From contig NZ_CP024996.1 of NCBI RefSeq assembly GCF_003719195.1, positions 868,001 through 932,000 on the forward strand: a DNA stretch of 64,000 bases, read 5' to 3'. How positions within the stretch are numbered: position 1 is the stretch's first letter; every line of letters starts with the position of its first letter. The notes under the pieces are model-generated. The model was not told the origin of the DNA. It ran no database searches and saw only the letters and a program-made list of their open reading frames with translations. This stretch comes from Herbaspirillum rubrisubalbicans. GTDB lineage: Bacteria; Pseudomonadota; Gammaproteobacteria; Burkholderiales; Burkholderiaceae_D. The position numbers and the translations under genes were made by a program. This document shows, piece after piece, positions 41,477 to 49,327 of the stretch.

Positions 41477-42793
41477 ATGCTGCACTCAAAATTATTAAAA
41501 ACCTTCACCTTGGCCGTCGCCTTGCTGGCTACAGGCCTGCAAAATGCCCGTGCCGATGAACAATTCTTCCCATTGCAGAGTTACCGGGTCGGTCCTTACG
41601 CCGCTGGCGGTACCGGCTTCTTCGGCGGCTTCATCGATTACCTCAACCTGGTCAACCTGCGCGATGGCGGCGTGGGTGGCGTCAAGCTGACCTGGGAAGA
41701 AGGCGAGACCCAGTACGAAGTCGAACGCGGCGTCGAAGTCTATGAACGCCTGAAGCAACATCCTGGCATCGCCACCTGGAATCCGCTCTCGGTGGGCATT
41801 GCCTACGCACTGCTGGACCGCGTCACCGCCGACAAGGTGCCGCTGCTGACCATCAACCACGGTCGCACCGATACCACCGATGGCAGGGTCTTCAAGTACA
41901 TTTTCCCACTGCTGCTCAACCCCTATAGCGAGACCTCGGGCATCGTCAACTACATCGCCACCAAGGTCGGCGGGACCGACAAGCTCAAGGGCAAGAAGAT
42001 CGTGGTGCTCTACCACGGTTCGCCCTATGGCAAGGAGACCATTCCCATCTACCAGTTGCTGGCCGAAAAATATGGTTTCACCGTGCAGCAGATCGAAGTA
42101 CCGCACCCCGGCAATGAACAGCAGGCGCAATGGCTGGCGATCCGCCGCGCCAAGCCGGATTACGTGGTGTTGCGCGGCTGGGGCGTGATGAACCCGGTGG
42201 CCTTGAAGACGGCGCAGAAGTCGGGCTTCCCGGCTGACCACATCATCGGCAATGTCTGGTCCAATTCGGAAGAAGACGTGATTCCCGCAGGCGATGCCGC
42301 CAAGGGCTATGTGGCCATCACCACCGTGGCCGCTGGCGCGCAGTATCCGGTGCTGCAGGACATCCAGAAGATCGTCTATGGCGCGGGCAAGGGCAACCTG
42401 CAGGATCCCAAGCGCATCGGCAGCGTCTATCACAACCTGGGTGTGCTCAACGGCATCCTCAACGTGGAAGCCATCCGCATCGCCCAGGCCAAGTTCGGCA
42501 AGCGCACCCTGACCGGCGACGAAATCCGCTGGGGCCTGGAAAACCTCAACATCGACCAGGCGCGGGCTGCGGCACTGGGTGCCAAGGGCCTGTTCCATTC
42601 CATCCACGTGACCTGGGACAACCATGAAGGCGATGGCCTGGTGGCCTTCCAGCAATGGGATGGCAAGCAGTGGAAGGTGGTCTCCGACTGGATCGCACCG
42701 GACTGGAAACTGTTGCGCCCCATCATCGAGAAATCCGCCCTGGCCTATGCCAAGGAAAAGAGCATCAAGGTGCGCAAGAGCATTGACGATTGA
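41477..42793 (+). CDS. Periplasmic binding protein of HAAT-type ABC transporter
   Basis: Protein of 438 aa with a Sec signal peptide (residues 1-27, cleavage near ARA-DEQ) and a type I periplasmic binding fold: KLKGKKIVVLYHGSPYGKE, a hinge region WLAIRRAKPDYVVLRGWG, and a C-terminal KVVSDWIAPDW segment. GGAGAAGC precedes the ATG. It should determine the substrate of the transporter. Location between the permease genes and the SfnB-like gene suggests sulfones, sulfoxides or sulfonates rather than leucine-type amino acids, but this is inference. Confidence 0.85.
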   Translation: MLHSKLLKTFTLAVALLATGLQNARADEQFFPLQSYRVGPYAAGGTGFFGGFIDYLNLVNLRDGGVGGVKLTWEEGETQYEVERGVEVYERLKQHPGIATWNPLSVGIAYALLDRVTADKVPLLTINHGRTDTTDGRVFKYIFPLLLNPYSETSGIVNYIATKVGGTDKLKGKKIVVLYHGSPYGKETIPIYQLLAEKYGFTVQQIEVPHPGNEQQAQWLAIRRAKPDYVVLRGWGVMNPVALKTAQKSGFPADHIIGNVWSNSEEDVIPAGDAAKGYVAITTVAAGAQYPVLQDIQKIVYGAGKGNLQDPKRIGSVYHNLGVLNGILNVEAIRIAQAKFGKRTLTGDEIRWGLENLNIDQARAAALGAKGLFHSIHVTWDNHEGDGLVAFQQWDGKQWKVVSDWIAPDWKLLRPIIEKSALAYAKEKSIKVRKSIDD

Positions 42794-42857
42794 TCTCCCG
42801 GCGGTCCTGCGGGACCGCTTTCTCCCCCCATCCCCCCTATCTTTGAAAGGCCTGACC

Positions 42858-44117
42858 ATGTCCGCCGTTCTCGCCCCCTCCCAGCAGCAATACTCGCCCG
42901 CCAGCGGCCCGGTGCCCGGCCTGCCACGCGCCACCCAGCCGGCGCACGTGATCCGTGACGACGCCGAAGCCATCGCCGTGGCCCATACACTGGCCCAGCG
43001 CCTGGCCGAAGGCGCTTCCGAACGCGACCGTCTGCGTCGCTGGCCGGTGGAAGAAATCGAAGCCTATTCGCAAAGCGGCCTGTGGGCCATCAACGTGCCG
43101 CGTGCCTTCGGTGGGGCCGAAGTCTCCTATGCCACGCTGGCCGAAGTGATCGCCATCATCGCCGCCGCCGATCCGTCGCTTGCGCAGATCACGCAGAACC
43201 ACCTGGGTTTCGTGGCGGCGGTGCGTACCGTCTCCGATGCCGAACAACAGCAGCGCTTCTTTGCCGACTTCCTGCGCGGCGTGCGCTGGGGCAATGCGTT
43301 TTCCGAATCCGGCTCCAAGCGTGCCGCTGACTTTGAGACCCGCTTCGTCGATGCCGGCGACCATGTCATCGTCACCGGCAAGAAGTTCTATTCCACCGGC
43401 GCCTTGCTGGCGCACTACGTGCCCATCGTCGCCAATGACGAAGAGAACCGCACCTGGTACGTGGTAGCCGACCGCAATGCACCGGGCCTGACCGTGATCG
43501 ACGACTGGTCCGCCTTCGGCCAGCGCACCACCTTGAGCGGTACCGTCATCATCGACCAGGTGAAGGTGCCCAAGAGCCAACTGATCCCGGCCTACAAGGG
43601 CTACCAGGAACCCTCCGCCGATGGCGCCATCTTCCAGATCATCCAGGCCGCCATCGACGAGGGCATTGCCCGGGCCGCCATTGCCGATACCCAGGAATTC
43701 GTGCGCACCAAGTCGCGTCCATGGATCGACAGCCAGCGTGACCATGCCTGGGAAGATCCGTATTCGATCCAGGCCGTGGGCGACCTGCAGATCCGCCTGC
43801 ACGCCAGTGACGCCTTGCTGGAACGCGCCGGGCGCGCCATCGACGCGGCGGTGGCGGCACCGGACGCCGAGAGTGTGGCGCGCGCACAGATCTTGACGGC
43901 CGAGGCCAAGGTCTTGTCCACCGAAATCGCCATCCTTGCCACCAACAAGCTCTTCGAACTGGCCGGCACGCGTTCTACCCTGGCCCAATACAACCTGGAC
44001 CGCCATTGGCGCAATGCGCGCACCCATACCTTGCATGATCCGGTGCGCTGGAAATACGCCCTCATCGGCAACTACTACCTCAACGGCGTCAAGCCACCGT
44101 TCCACGCGTGGAGCTGA
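42858..44117 (+). CDS. sfnB: SfnB-like acyl-CoA dehydrogenase-family flavoprotein
   Basis: Protein of 419 aa of the acyl-CoA dehydrogenase superfamily. Landmarks: SGLWAINVPRAFGGAEVSYA, ITQNHLGFVAAVR, GNAFSESGSKRA, VTGKKFYSTGALLAHY, and the C-terminal RHWRNARTHTLHDP flavin-binding segment. This subgroup (SfnB/DszC/IbmA-like) comprises flavin-dependent monooxygenases acting on sulfur compounds rather than CoA thioesters. It belongs to the sfn operon, two bases before the LivF-like gene. The exact reaction of SfnB is not settled in my knowledge. Confidence 0.8.
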   Translation: MSAVLAPSQQQYSPASGPVPGLPRATQPAHVIRDDAEAIAVAHTLAQRLAEGASERDRLRRWPVEEIEAYSQSGLWAINVPRAFGGAEVSYATLAEVIAIIAAADPSLAQITQNHLGFVAAVRTVSDAEQQQRFFADFLRGVRWGNAFSESGSKRAADFETRFVDAGDHVIVTGKKFYSTGALLAHYVPIVANDEENRTWYVVADRNAPGLTVIDDWSAFGQRTTLSGTVIIDQVKVPKSQLIPAYKGYQEPSADGAIFQIIQAAIDEGIARAAIADTQEFVRTKSRPWIDSQRDHAWEDPYSIQAVGDLQIRLHASDALLERAGRAIDAAVAAPDAESVARAQILTAEAKVLSTEIAILATNKLFELAGTRSTLAQYNLDRHWRNARTHTLHDPVRWKYALIGNYYLNGVKPPFHAWS

Positions 44118-44118
44118 G

Positions 44119-44874
44119 ATGAGCGCGCCGCTATTGCAGGTCGACGCCATCCAGGTGCTCTACCAGGGCGCGCTGCTGGCCTTGCAGGAGGTCAGCCTGA
44201 CGTTGCAGCCGGGCGAGATCCATGCCCTGCTGGGCGCCAATGGCGCCGGCAAGTCCACCACGCTCAAGGCCGTCTCCAACCTGCTGGCGGCGCAACGCGG
44301 GCAGTTGCGCAGTGGGCGCATCCTCTTCGATGGACAGGATATTGCGCGCAGCAGCCCGGCCGATCTGGTGCGGCAGGGGCTGGCCCAGGTGCTGGAGGGG
44401 CGGCATTGCTTTGCCTCGCTGTCGGTGGAAGAAAACCTGCTGACCGGCTGGCCCGGCCGCTTCACGCGGCGCGCCGTACTGCGCGATGCGCTGGAGCGCA
44501 TCTACGCGATCTTTCCCTTGTTGCGCAATCGGCGTCGCAGCCTGGCCGGCTTGTGCTCGGGCGGAGAGCAACAGATGGTGGCGATCGGGCGCGCGCTGAT
44601 TTCGCGGCCGCGCTTGCTGGTGCTGGATGAACCTTCTATGGGCCTGGCCCCGCTGGTGGTGGCCGACATCTTTGCGCAATTGAGCCGGCTCAACCGGGAA
44701 GAGGGCGTGGCCCTGCTGGTGGCCGAGCAGAACTCGGCGGTGGCCTTGCAATACGCGCATCGCGCCACCGTGCTGGAGAATGGCGCCAGCGTGCTGCATG
44801 GGCCGGCAGAGGTGTTGCGGCAGAGGTCCGATATCCAGTCGTTCTACTTTGGCGAGAGTCGCATCGCGGCCTGA
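44119..44874 (+). CDS. ABC transporter ATPase, LivF-like
   Basis: Protein of 251 aa. Walker A GANGAGKST, signature CSGGEQQMVAIGRAL, Walker B LLVLDEPSMGLAPLV and the LivF-type LLVAEQNSAVAL (Gln in place of the switch His, normal for this family) are visible. GGAGCTGAG lies just before the ATG. It is the partner of the LivG-like ATPase but is separated from it by the permeases, the binding protein and sfnB, and closes the operon. Confidence 0.88.
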   Translation: MSAPLLQVDAIQVLYQGALLALQEVSLTLQPGEIHALLGANGAGKSTTLKAVSNLLAAQRGQLRSGRILFDGQDIARSSPADLVRQGLAQVLEGRHCFASLSVEENLLTGWPGRFTRRAVLRDALERIYAIFPLLRNRRRSLAGLCSGGEQQMVAIGRALISRPRLLVLDEPSMGLAPLVVADIFAQLSRLNREEGVALLVAEQNSAVALQYAHRATVLENGASVLHGPAEVLRQRSDIQSFYFGESRIAA

Positions 44875-44994
44875 GCATTAGCGCGGCATGAAGGTTCGTC
44901 GCAAGGAGCATTAAAGTTGGCTTAACCCTAGCGCAGATCAAATCATCGCCAGTTTGCAGTGGGGAAGGCGCACCAGTCTGACTATACTCGGTGG

Positions 44995-45031
44995 CAAGAT
45001 GGCCGCACGGCAAGGCCGTGCGGCCATCTTG
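44995..45031. promoter_or_regulatory. Perfect 17-bp hairpin in the leader of the anion transporter
   Basis: Arms 44995-45011 and 45015-45031 are exact inverted copies (CAAGATGGCCGCACGGC) around a 3-base loop. It ends 26 bases before the transporter start and is followed by only a weak T-rich stretch, so it may be an attenuator, an mRNA stabiliser or a terminator for the sfn operon. Confidence 0.65.
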
Positions 45032-45057
45032 CTTTCATAGTCTCACAGGATGATGCG

Positions 45058-46563
45058 ATGCTCGCCCAACTCAAAGCCACCTTCAAGTATTTCAACGATG
45101 CTGTTCCCTTCAAGCTGGTCCCTGCCCTGATCGCTACCGCGGTCCTGATCCTGCTGTTGCTCACCCCCTGTCCGGCCGGCCTGGAGCCCAAGGCCTGGGC
45201 GCTGGTGGCGATCTTCCTTACCACCATCGTGGCCATCATCCTGAAGGTGATGCCCATCGGCGTGATGGCGATGATGGCCATCGTCATCGTCTCGCTTTCG
45301 CAAGTTACCTCCACCTCTTCCAAGGGCGCCATAGCCGACGCCCTGGCCAGTTTCTCCAATCCGCTGATCTGGCTCATCGTGGTGGCCATCCTGATTTCCC
45401 GGGGCTTGAAGAAGACCGGTCTGGGTCGGCGCGTGGGCTTGATGTTCATCGCCTTGCTGGGCAAGCGCACCATCGGCATCGGCTACGGCCTGGCCATCTG
45501 CGAACTGGTGCTGGCCCCCTTCACGCCCAGCAATACCGCGCGCGGCGGCGGCATCGTCCACCCCATCATGAAGTCGATTGCCAACGCCTTTGACTCCGAC
45601 CCGGCCAAGGGCACGCAGAACAAGGTTGGCAGTTACCTGGCGCTGGTCAACTACCACGCCAACCCGATCACCTCGGCCATGTTCCTCACCGCCACTGCGC
45701 CCAATCCGCTGGTGGTCAACTACGTGGCCAAGGCTACCGGTCATGCGCTGCAACTGAGCTGGACCACCTGGGCGCTGTGCATGTTGCTGCCGGGCCTGGT
45801 ATGCCTGTTGATCATGCCGCTGGTGATCTACCTGCTCTCGCCGCCGGAACTGAAGTCCACCCCGAACGCGGTCGATTATGCGCGCAGCGAACTGGACAAG
45901 ATGGGCAAGCTGGGCGCCAGCGAAAAGGTCATGCTGGGTACCTTCGCGCTGTTGCTGCTGCTGTGGGCCAATGTGCCGGCCATGCTGCTGGGGGCGGCCT
46001 TCACGCTGGACCCGACGGTGGTGGCCTTCGTCGGCCTGTTCGTGTTGATCATCACCGGCACCATCGACTGGGACGACGTGCTCTCCGAAAAGAGCGCCTG
46101 GGATACCCTGGTCTGGTTCGGCGCGCTGGTGATGCTGGCCGAGCAGTTGAACAAGACCGGCGTGGTGGCCTGGTTCTCCGATGGCATGAAGGCCGCCATC
46201 GTGGCCAGTGGCATGGGCTGGTATGCGGTGGCAGCGGTGCTGCTGCTGGTGTTCGTGCTGTCGCATTACTTCTTCGCCAGTACCACGGCCCACATCAGCG
46301 CGATGATGCTGGCTTTCCTGACGGTCGGTGCGCAGTTGCTGCCGCCGCAGTATGTGGTTCCCTTCATGCTGATGATGACCGCCGGCTCGGGTGTGATGAT
46401 GACCTTGACCCACTATGCCACCGGCACTTCGCCCATCATCTTCGGCAGTGGTTATGTGTCCATGGGCAAGTGGTGGGGCGTGGGCTTTGTCATGGCTGTG
46501 GTGGAGTTGCTGGTGTTTGCGACGGTGGGGACGGTTTGGTGGAAGGTGTTGGGGTATTGGTAA
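45058..46563 (+). CDS. DASS-family anion:Na+ symporter (CitT/TtdT-like)
   Basis: Protein of 501 aa with about twelve membrane segments. The family signature SNTARGGGIVHPIMKSIA (near residues 159-176) and the matching second-half motif HYATGTSPIIFGSGYVSM are intact, together with HANPITSAMFLTATAPNP. These motifs bind Na+ and dicarboxylate or tricarboxylate in CitT/TtdT/SLC13-like carriers. The ATG at 45058 has AGGA upstream. Candidate substrates are citrate, tartrate, succinate or 2-oxoglutarate. It is monocistronic, downstream of the sfn operon. Confidence 0.85.
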   Translation: MLAQLKATFKYFNDAVPFKLVPALIATAVLILLLLTPCPAGLEPKAWALVAIFLTTIVAIILKVMPIGVMAMMAIVIVSLSQVTSTSSKGAIADALASFSNPLIWLIVVAILISRGLKKTGLGRRVGLMFIALLGKRTIGIGYGLAICELVLAPFTPSNTARGGGIVHPIMKSIANAFDSDPAKGTQNKVGSYLALVNYHANPITSAMFLTATAPNPLVVNYVAKATGHALQLSWTTWALCMLLPGLVCLLIMPLVIYLLSPPELKSTPNAVDYARSELDKMGKLGASEKVMLGTFALLLLLWANVPAMLLGAAFTLDPTVVAFVGLFVLIITGTIDWDDVLSEKSAWDTLVWFGALVMLAEQLNKTGVVAWFSDGMKAAIVASGMGWYAVAAVLLLVFVLSHYFFASTTAHISAMMLAFLTVGAQLLPPQYVVPFMLMMTAGSGVMMTLTHYATGTSPIIFGSGYVSMGKWWGVGFVMAVVELLVFATVGTVWWKVLGYW

Positions 46564-46680
46564 TACGCTTTCCCAGCTCGGAGAGCAGCGAGATTGTCGT
46601 ACTCTTCGGCAGTTTCGCCGCAACTAGTGCATCGGTTCGGTTAGGATTCCTCTTCTATCTATCAAGCTGTCGAGAGGCCA

Positions 46681-46992
46681 ATGATGAGAAATCTGAATTC
46701 GATTGCACCAGGCGAGATACTTCGAGAAGAATTTCTTAAGCCCATGGGCATCACCCAATACCGCCTGGCAAAGGAAATTGGCGTCTCTCAGTTGCGCATC
46801 AGTGAGATCGTCAACGGCAAGCGCGCAATCACGGCAGATACCGATTTGCGGCTGGCGCGCTTCTTCGGTCTATCCGATGGCTACTGGCTGCGCGCGCAGG
46901 TTGCGCATGATACTGAGGTGGCACGGGAAAAGATGCGCGATGTATTGGCGGGCATCAAGCAATGGCAACCCAAGGAATCGACCCCGGCCTGA
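46681..46992 (+). CDS. HigA/VapI-like antitoxin, apparently orphan
   Basis: Protein of 103 aa with the HigA pattern: IAPGEILREEFLKPMGITQYRLAKEIGVS, a helix-turn-helix with ISEIVNGKRAITADTDLRLARFFG, then GYWLRAQ. HigA antitoxins normally follow a higB toxin gene. The 117 bases upstream hold no toxin-like ORF, so this looks like a solitary regulator or a remnant of a toxin-antitoxin pair. A second ATG at 46684 is an equally good start. A strong bidirectional terminator follows. Confidence 0.8.
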   Translation: MMRNLNSIAPGEILREEFLKPMGITQYRLAKEIGVSQLRISEIVNGKRAITADTDLRLARFFGLSDGYWLRAQVAHDTEVAREKMRDVLAGIKQWQPKESTPA

Positions 46993-47011
46993 ACGTGAAA
47001 TGCAGTCAATG

Positions 47012-47046
47012 AAAATGGCGGCTTCCAAAAGGAGCCGCCATTTTTC
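47012..47046. terminator. Bidirectional terminator between the HigA-like gene and adhP
   Basis: Arms ATGGCGGCT (47015-47023) and AGCCGCCAT (47033-47041) are flanked by an A-run and a T-run, so the hairpin can end transcripts from both convergent genes. Confidence 0.85.
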
Positions 47047-47061
47047 ATGCCAGTGATTTGC

Positions 47062-48087
47062 TTACTTCAGATCCAGCACAATGCGCCCATCAATCTTGCC
47101 CTCTTCCATACGCGCAAAGATGGCGTTGATGTTGTCCAGCTTGTCCCAGGTGAAGTGCGCGGCGACCTTGCCTTCGGCGGCGAAGACCAGGGACTCTTCC
47201 AGGTCCTGGCGGGTGCCGACGATGGAGCCGCGCACGGTGATGCGCTTCAAGACCGTGTTGAATACCGGCAGGCTGATGTCGCCCGGGGGCAGGCCGACCA
47301 GGGCCATGGTGCCGTGCGAGCGCAGGAAGCCGAAGGCCTGTTCCATCGCCTTGGGCGAGACCGCTGTCACCAAGGCGCCATGGGCGCCGCCGATGATGCG
47401 CTGGACGTCGGCTACCGCATTGTGGTCGCGACCATCCACGGTGAGGTCGGCGCCCAGTTTCTTGGCCAGGGCCAGTTTGTCTTCATGGATGTCGGCGGCC
47501 ACCACGTGCATCCCCATGGCCTTGGCATATTGCACGGCCATGTGGCCCAGGCCGCCGATGCCGGAGATGACCACCCATTCGCCCGGGCGTACTTCGGTTT
47601 CCTTCAAACCCTTGTAGACGGTCACGCCTGCGCACAGCACCGGGGCGGCCGGGCCGAACTCCAGGCTGGCCGGCAGGCGGCCGACGAAGTTGGGATCGGC
47701 CAGGCCATATTCGGCAAACGTGCCGTTGACCGAGTAACCGGTATTCTGTTGTTCTGCGCACAGGGTTTCCCAGCCGGTGCGGCAGGGCGAGCAGCAGCCG
47801 CAGGCCGTATGCAGCCAGGGCACGCCGACCCGATCGCCTTCCTTGACGTGCTTCACGCCGGTCCCCAGCGCGGCCACATAGCCAGTGCCTTCGTGGCCGG
47901 GAATGAAAGGTGGGGTGGGCTTGACGGGCCAGTCGCCTTGGGCGGCGTGCAGGTCGGTGTGGCATACGCCGCTGGCCTCGAACTTGACCAGGATCTGTCC
48001 CGGTCCGGGTGTGGGGACGGGGACTTGTTCGATGGACAGGGGCTTGCCGAATTCGCGGACCACGGCCGCTTTCATCATTTGCGTCAT
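47062..48087 (-). CDS. adhP: Zinc-dependent alcohol dehydrogenase
   Basis: Protein of 341 aa of the medium-chain dehydrogenase family. Catalytic zinc ligands lie in SGVCHTDLH and PGHEGTG; the structural zinc loop CGCCSPCRTGWETLC has its four Cys. The NAD-binding Rossmann motif is ISGIGGLGHMAVQYAKAMG. Length matches AdhP-type ethanol dehydrogenases. The start at 48087 follows GAGGAG with five-base spacing. It acts in the cytoplasm on primary alcohols and aldehydes; physiological direction cannot be told. Confidence 0.9.
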   Translation of the reverse strand: MTQMMKAAVVREFGKPLSIEQVPVPTPGPGQILVKFEASGVCHTDLHAAQGDWPVKPTPPFIPGHEGTGYVAALGTGVKHVKEGDRVGVPWLHTACGCCSPCRTGWETLCAEQQNTGYSVNGTFAEYGLADPNFVGRLPASLEFGPAAPVLCAGVTVYKGLKETEVRPGEWVVISGIGGLGHMAVQYAKAMGMHVVAADIHEDKLALAKKLGADLTVDGRDHNAVADVQRIIGGAHGALVTAVSPKAMEQAFGFLRSHGTMALVGLPPGDISLPVFNTVLKRITVRGSIVGTRQDLEESLVFAAEGKVAAHFTWDKLDNINAIFARMEEGKIDGRIVLDLK

Positions 48088-48222
48088 ATGCACTCCTCTC
48101 AAGGGGGATCAACGGGATGCGCGGGCAGGGCGGCGGCCTTGTTGCTGCGTTTGCGGCCTGTTGTGCCTGCCGGCAGCGATCACTATCCTCCGCGCCTGCA
48201 ATGACGACAATCGATGATTGCG

Positions 48223-48238
48223 CATGGATTGATCCATG
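48223..48238. promoter_or_regulatory. Palindrome upstream of adhP
   Basis: CATGGAT-TG-ATCCATG is a perfect 7-bp inverted repeat 136 bases before the adhP start and about 100 bases after the glpR stop. It may be an operator; no known consensus was matched. Confidence 0.3.
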
Positions 48239-48334
48239 TCGCCCATCGTTGAAAACTTGAATGGCCTTTCAAGAAAACTTATTCACCTGACCTTGACAAT
48301 CTTGCCTGCCCAGGGCTTGCGCAGACGTCATTGT

Positions 48335-49093
48335 TCATATGGCGATGACAACTTCCACATCCGTCTCGGCCAGCAGCTTGGCCAGTTCCGGGGGTGGCGG
48401 GGCGTCGGTGAAGAGCACGTCGATCTGCGACAGGTGCGCCATCTTCACCAGCGCCTGCCGGCCGAACTTGCTGGCGTCGGCCACCAGCCAGACCTGGCGC
48501 GATTGTTCGATGATGGTCTGGGCGACCTTGACTTCGCGGGCGTCGAAGTCGCGCAGCACGCCATCCATTTCGATGCTGGAAATGCCGATGATGCCGATGT
48601 CGACCTTGAACTGGCGGATGAAATCGATGGTGGCCTCGCCCACGATGCCGCGGTCGCGCGCGCGCACCACGCCGCCGGCGATGATGACTTCGAGCTCGGG
48701 ATTGCTGGCCAGGGAGGTGGCCACGTTCAGATTGTTGGTGACCACGTGCAGGTGCTTGTGCTGCTGCAGGGCGCGCGCCACCTCTTCGGTGGTGGTGCCC
48801 AGGTTCAGGATCAGCGAGCAGCCGTCCGGCACCCGCGCCGCCACGGTCTGGCCGATGCGGCGCTTGGCTTCGGCGTGCATCACCTGGCGCTGCGGATAGG
48901 CGATGTTCTCGGTCGATGACAGCAGGCCGACCCCGCCGTGATAGCGCGCCAGCAGGCTGGCATCGACCATCGCCTTGACGTCACGGCGCACGGTCTGGGT
49001 GGTGACGTTGAGTTGCTGGGCCAGCTCTTCCACCGAGATGGTGCCGTGCTTGCGGACGCATTCCAGCAGCGTCTGTTGCCTGGGATTAAGCAT
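48335..49093 (-). CDS. glpR: DeoR-family repressor GlpR
   Basis: Protein of 252 aa. The N-terminal DeoR winged helix (RQQTLLECVRKHGTISVEELAQQ split at residues 5-27, TTQTVRRDVKAMVDASLL) is followed by the DeoR sugar-phosphate isomerase-like sensor (ILNLGTTTEEVARAL, VADASKFGRQALVKMAHL). Divergence from glpD and the ABC glycerol operon identifies it as the glycerol-3-phosphate-responsive GlpR. Expected inducer is glycerol-3-phosphate, based on the E. coli protein. The shared intergenic region should carry its operators. Confidence 0.88.
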   Translation of the reverse strand: MLNPRQQTLLECVRKHGTISVEELAQQLNVTTQTVRRDVKAMVDASLLARYHGGVGLLSSTENIAYPQRQVMHAEAKRRIGQTVAARVPDGCSLILNLGTTTEEVARALQQHKHLHVVTNNLNVATSLASNPELEVIIAGGVVRARDRGIVGEATIDFIRQFKVDIGIIGISSIEMDGVLRDFDAREVKVAQTIIEQSRQVWLVADASKFGRQALVKMAHLSQIDVLFTDAPPPPELAKLLAETDVEVVIAI

Positions 49094-49099
49094 CTTGTC

Positions 49100-49132
49100 G
49101 TTGAAATTTTTGTTGAAATTCGCGTTGAAATT
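49100..49132. promoter_or_regulatory. Three 12-bp-spaced direct repeats in the glpR-glpD intergenic region
   Basis: GTTGAAATT occurs at 49100-49108, 49112-49120 and 49124-49132, a 12-bp period, just upstream of the glpR start. The AT-rich stretch to the right (49140-49215) also holds half-site-like ATGAACATT and AAACGAACTT resembling E. coli GlpR half sites. Candidate operator array. Confidence 0.45.
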
Positions 49133-49327
49133 TAATCAACTATATTGATTCGATATGAACATTAAAAAACATAAACGAACTTAAAACAACAAATAATTGT
49201 TGATTTACTTTCAGGATGTCGCTTATCTTACGGGGCACTGACAACTTCCGGCTACTCCAGTATTCCGGTGGTTGCACGGGATGATGGCGTCCCGAACCAA
49301 CACGGCACGAATGTGGAGAAGCGGCCA

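Noticed and set aside
45043..46623. 526-codon antisense ORF opposite the DASS transporter
   Set aside because: His/Gln/Arg-rich translation typical of the reverse of a membrane protein gene; no motif.
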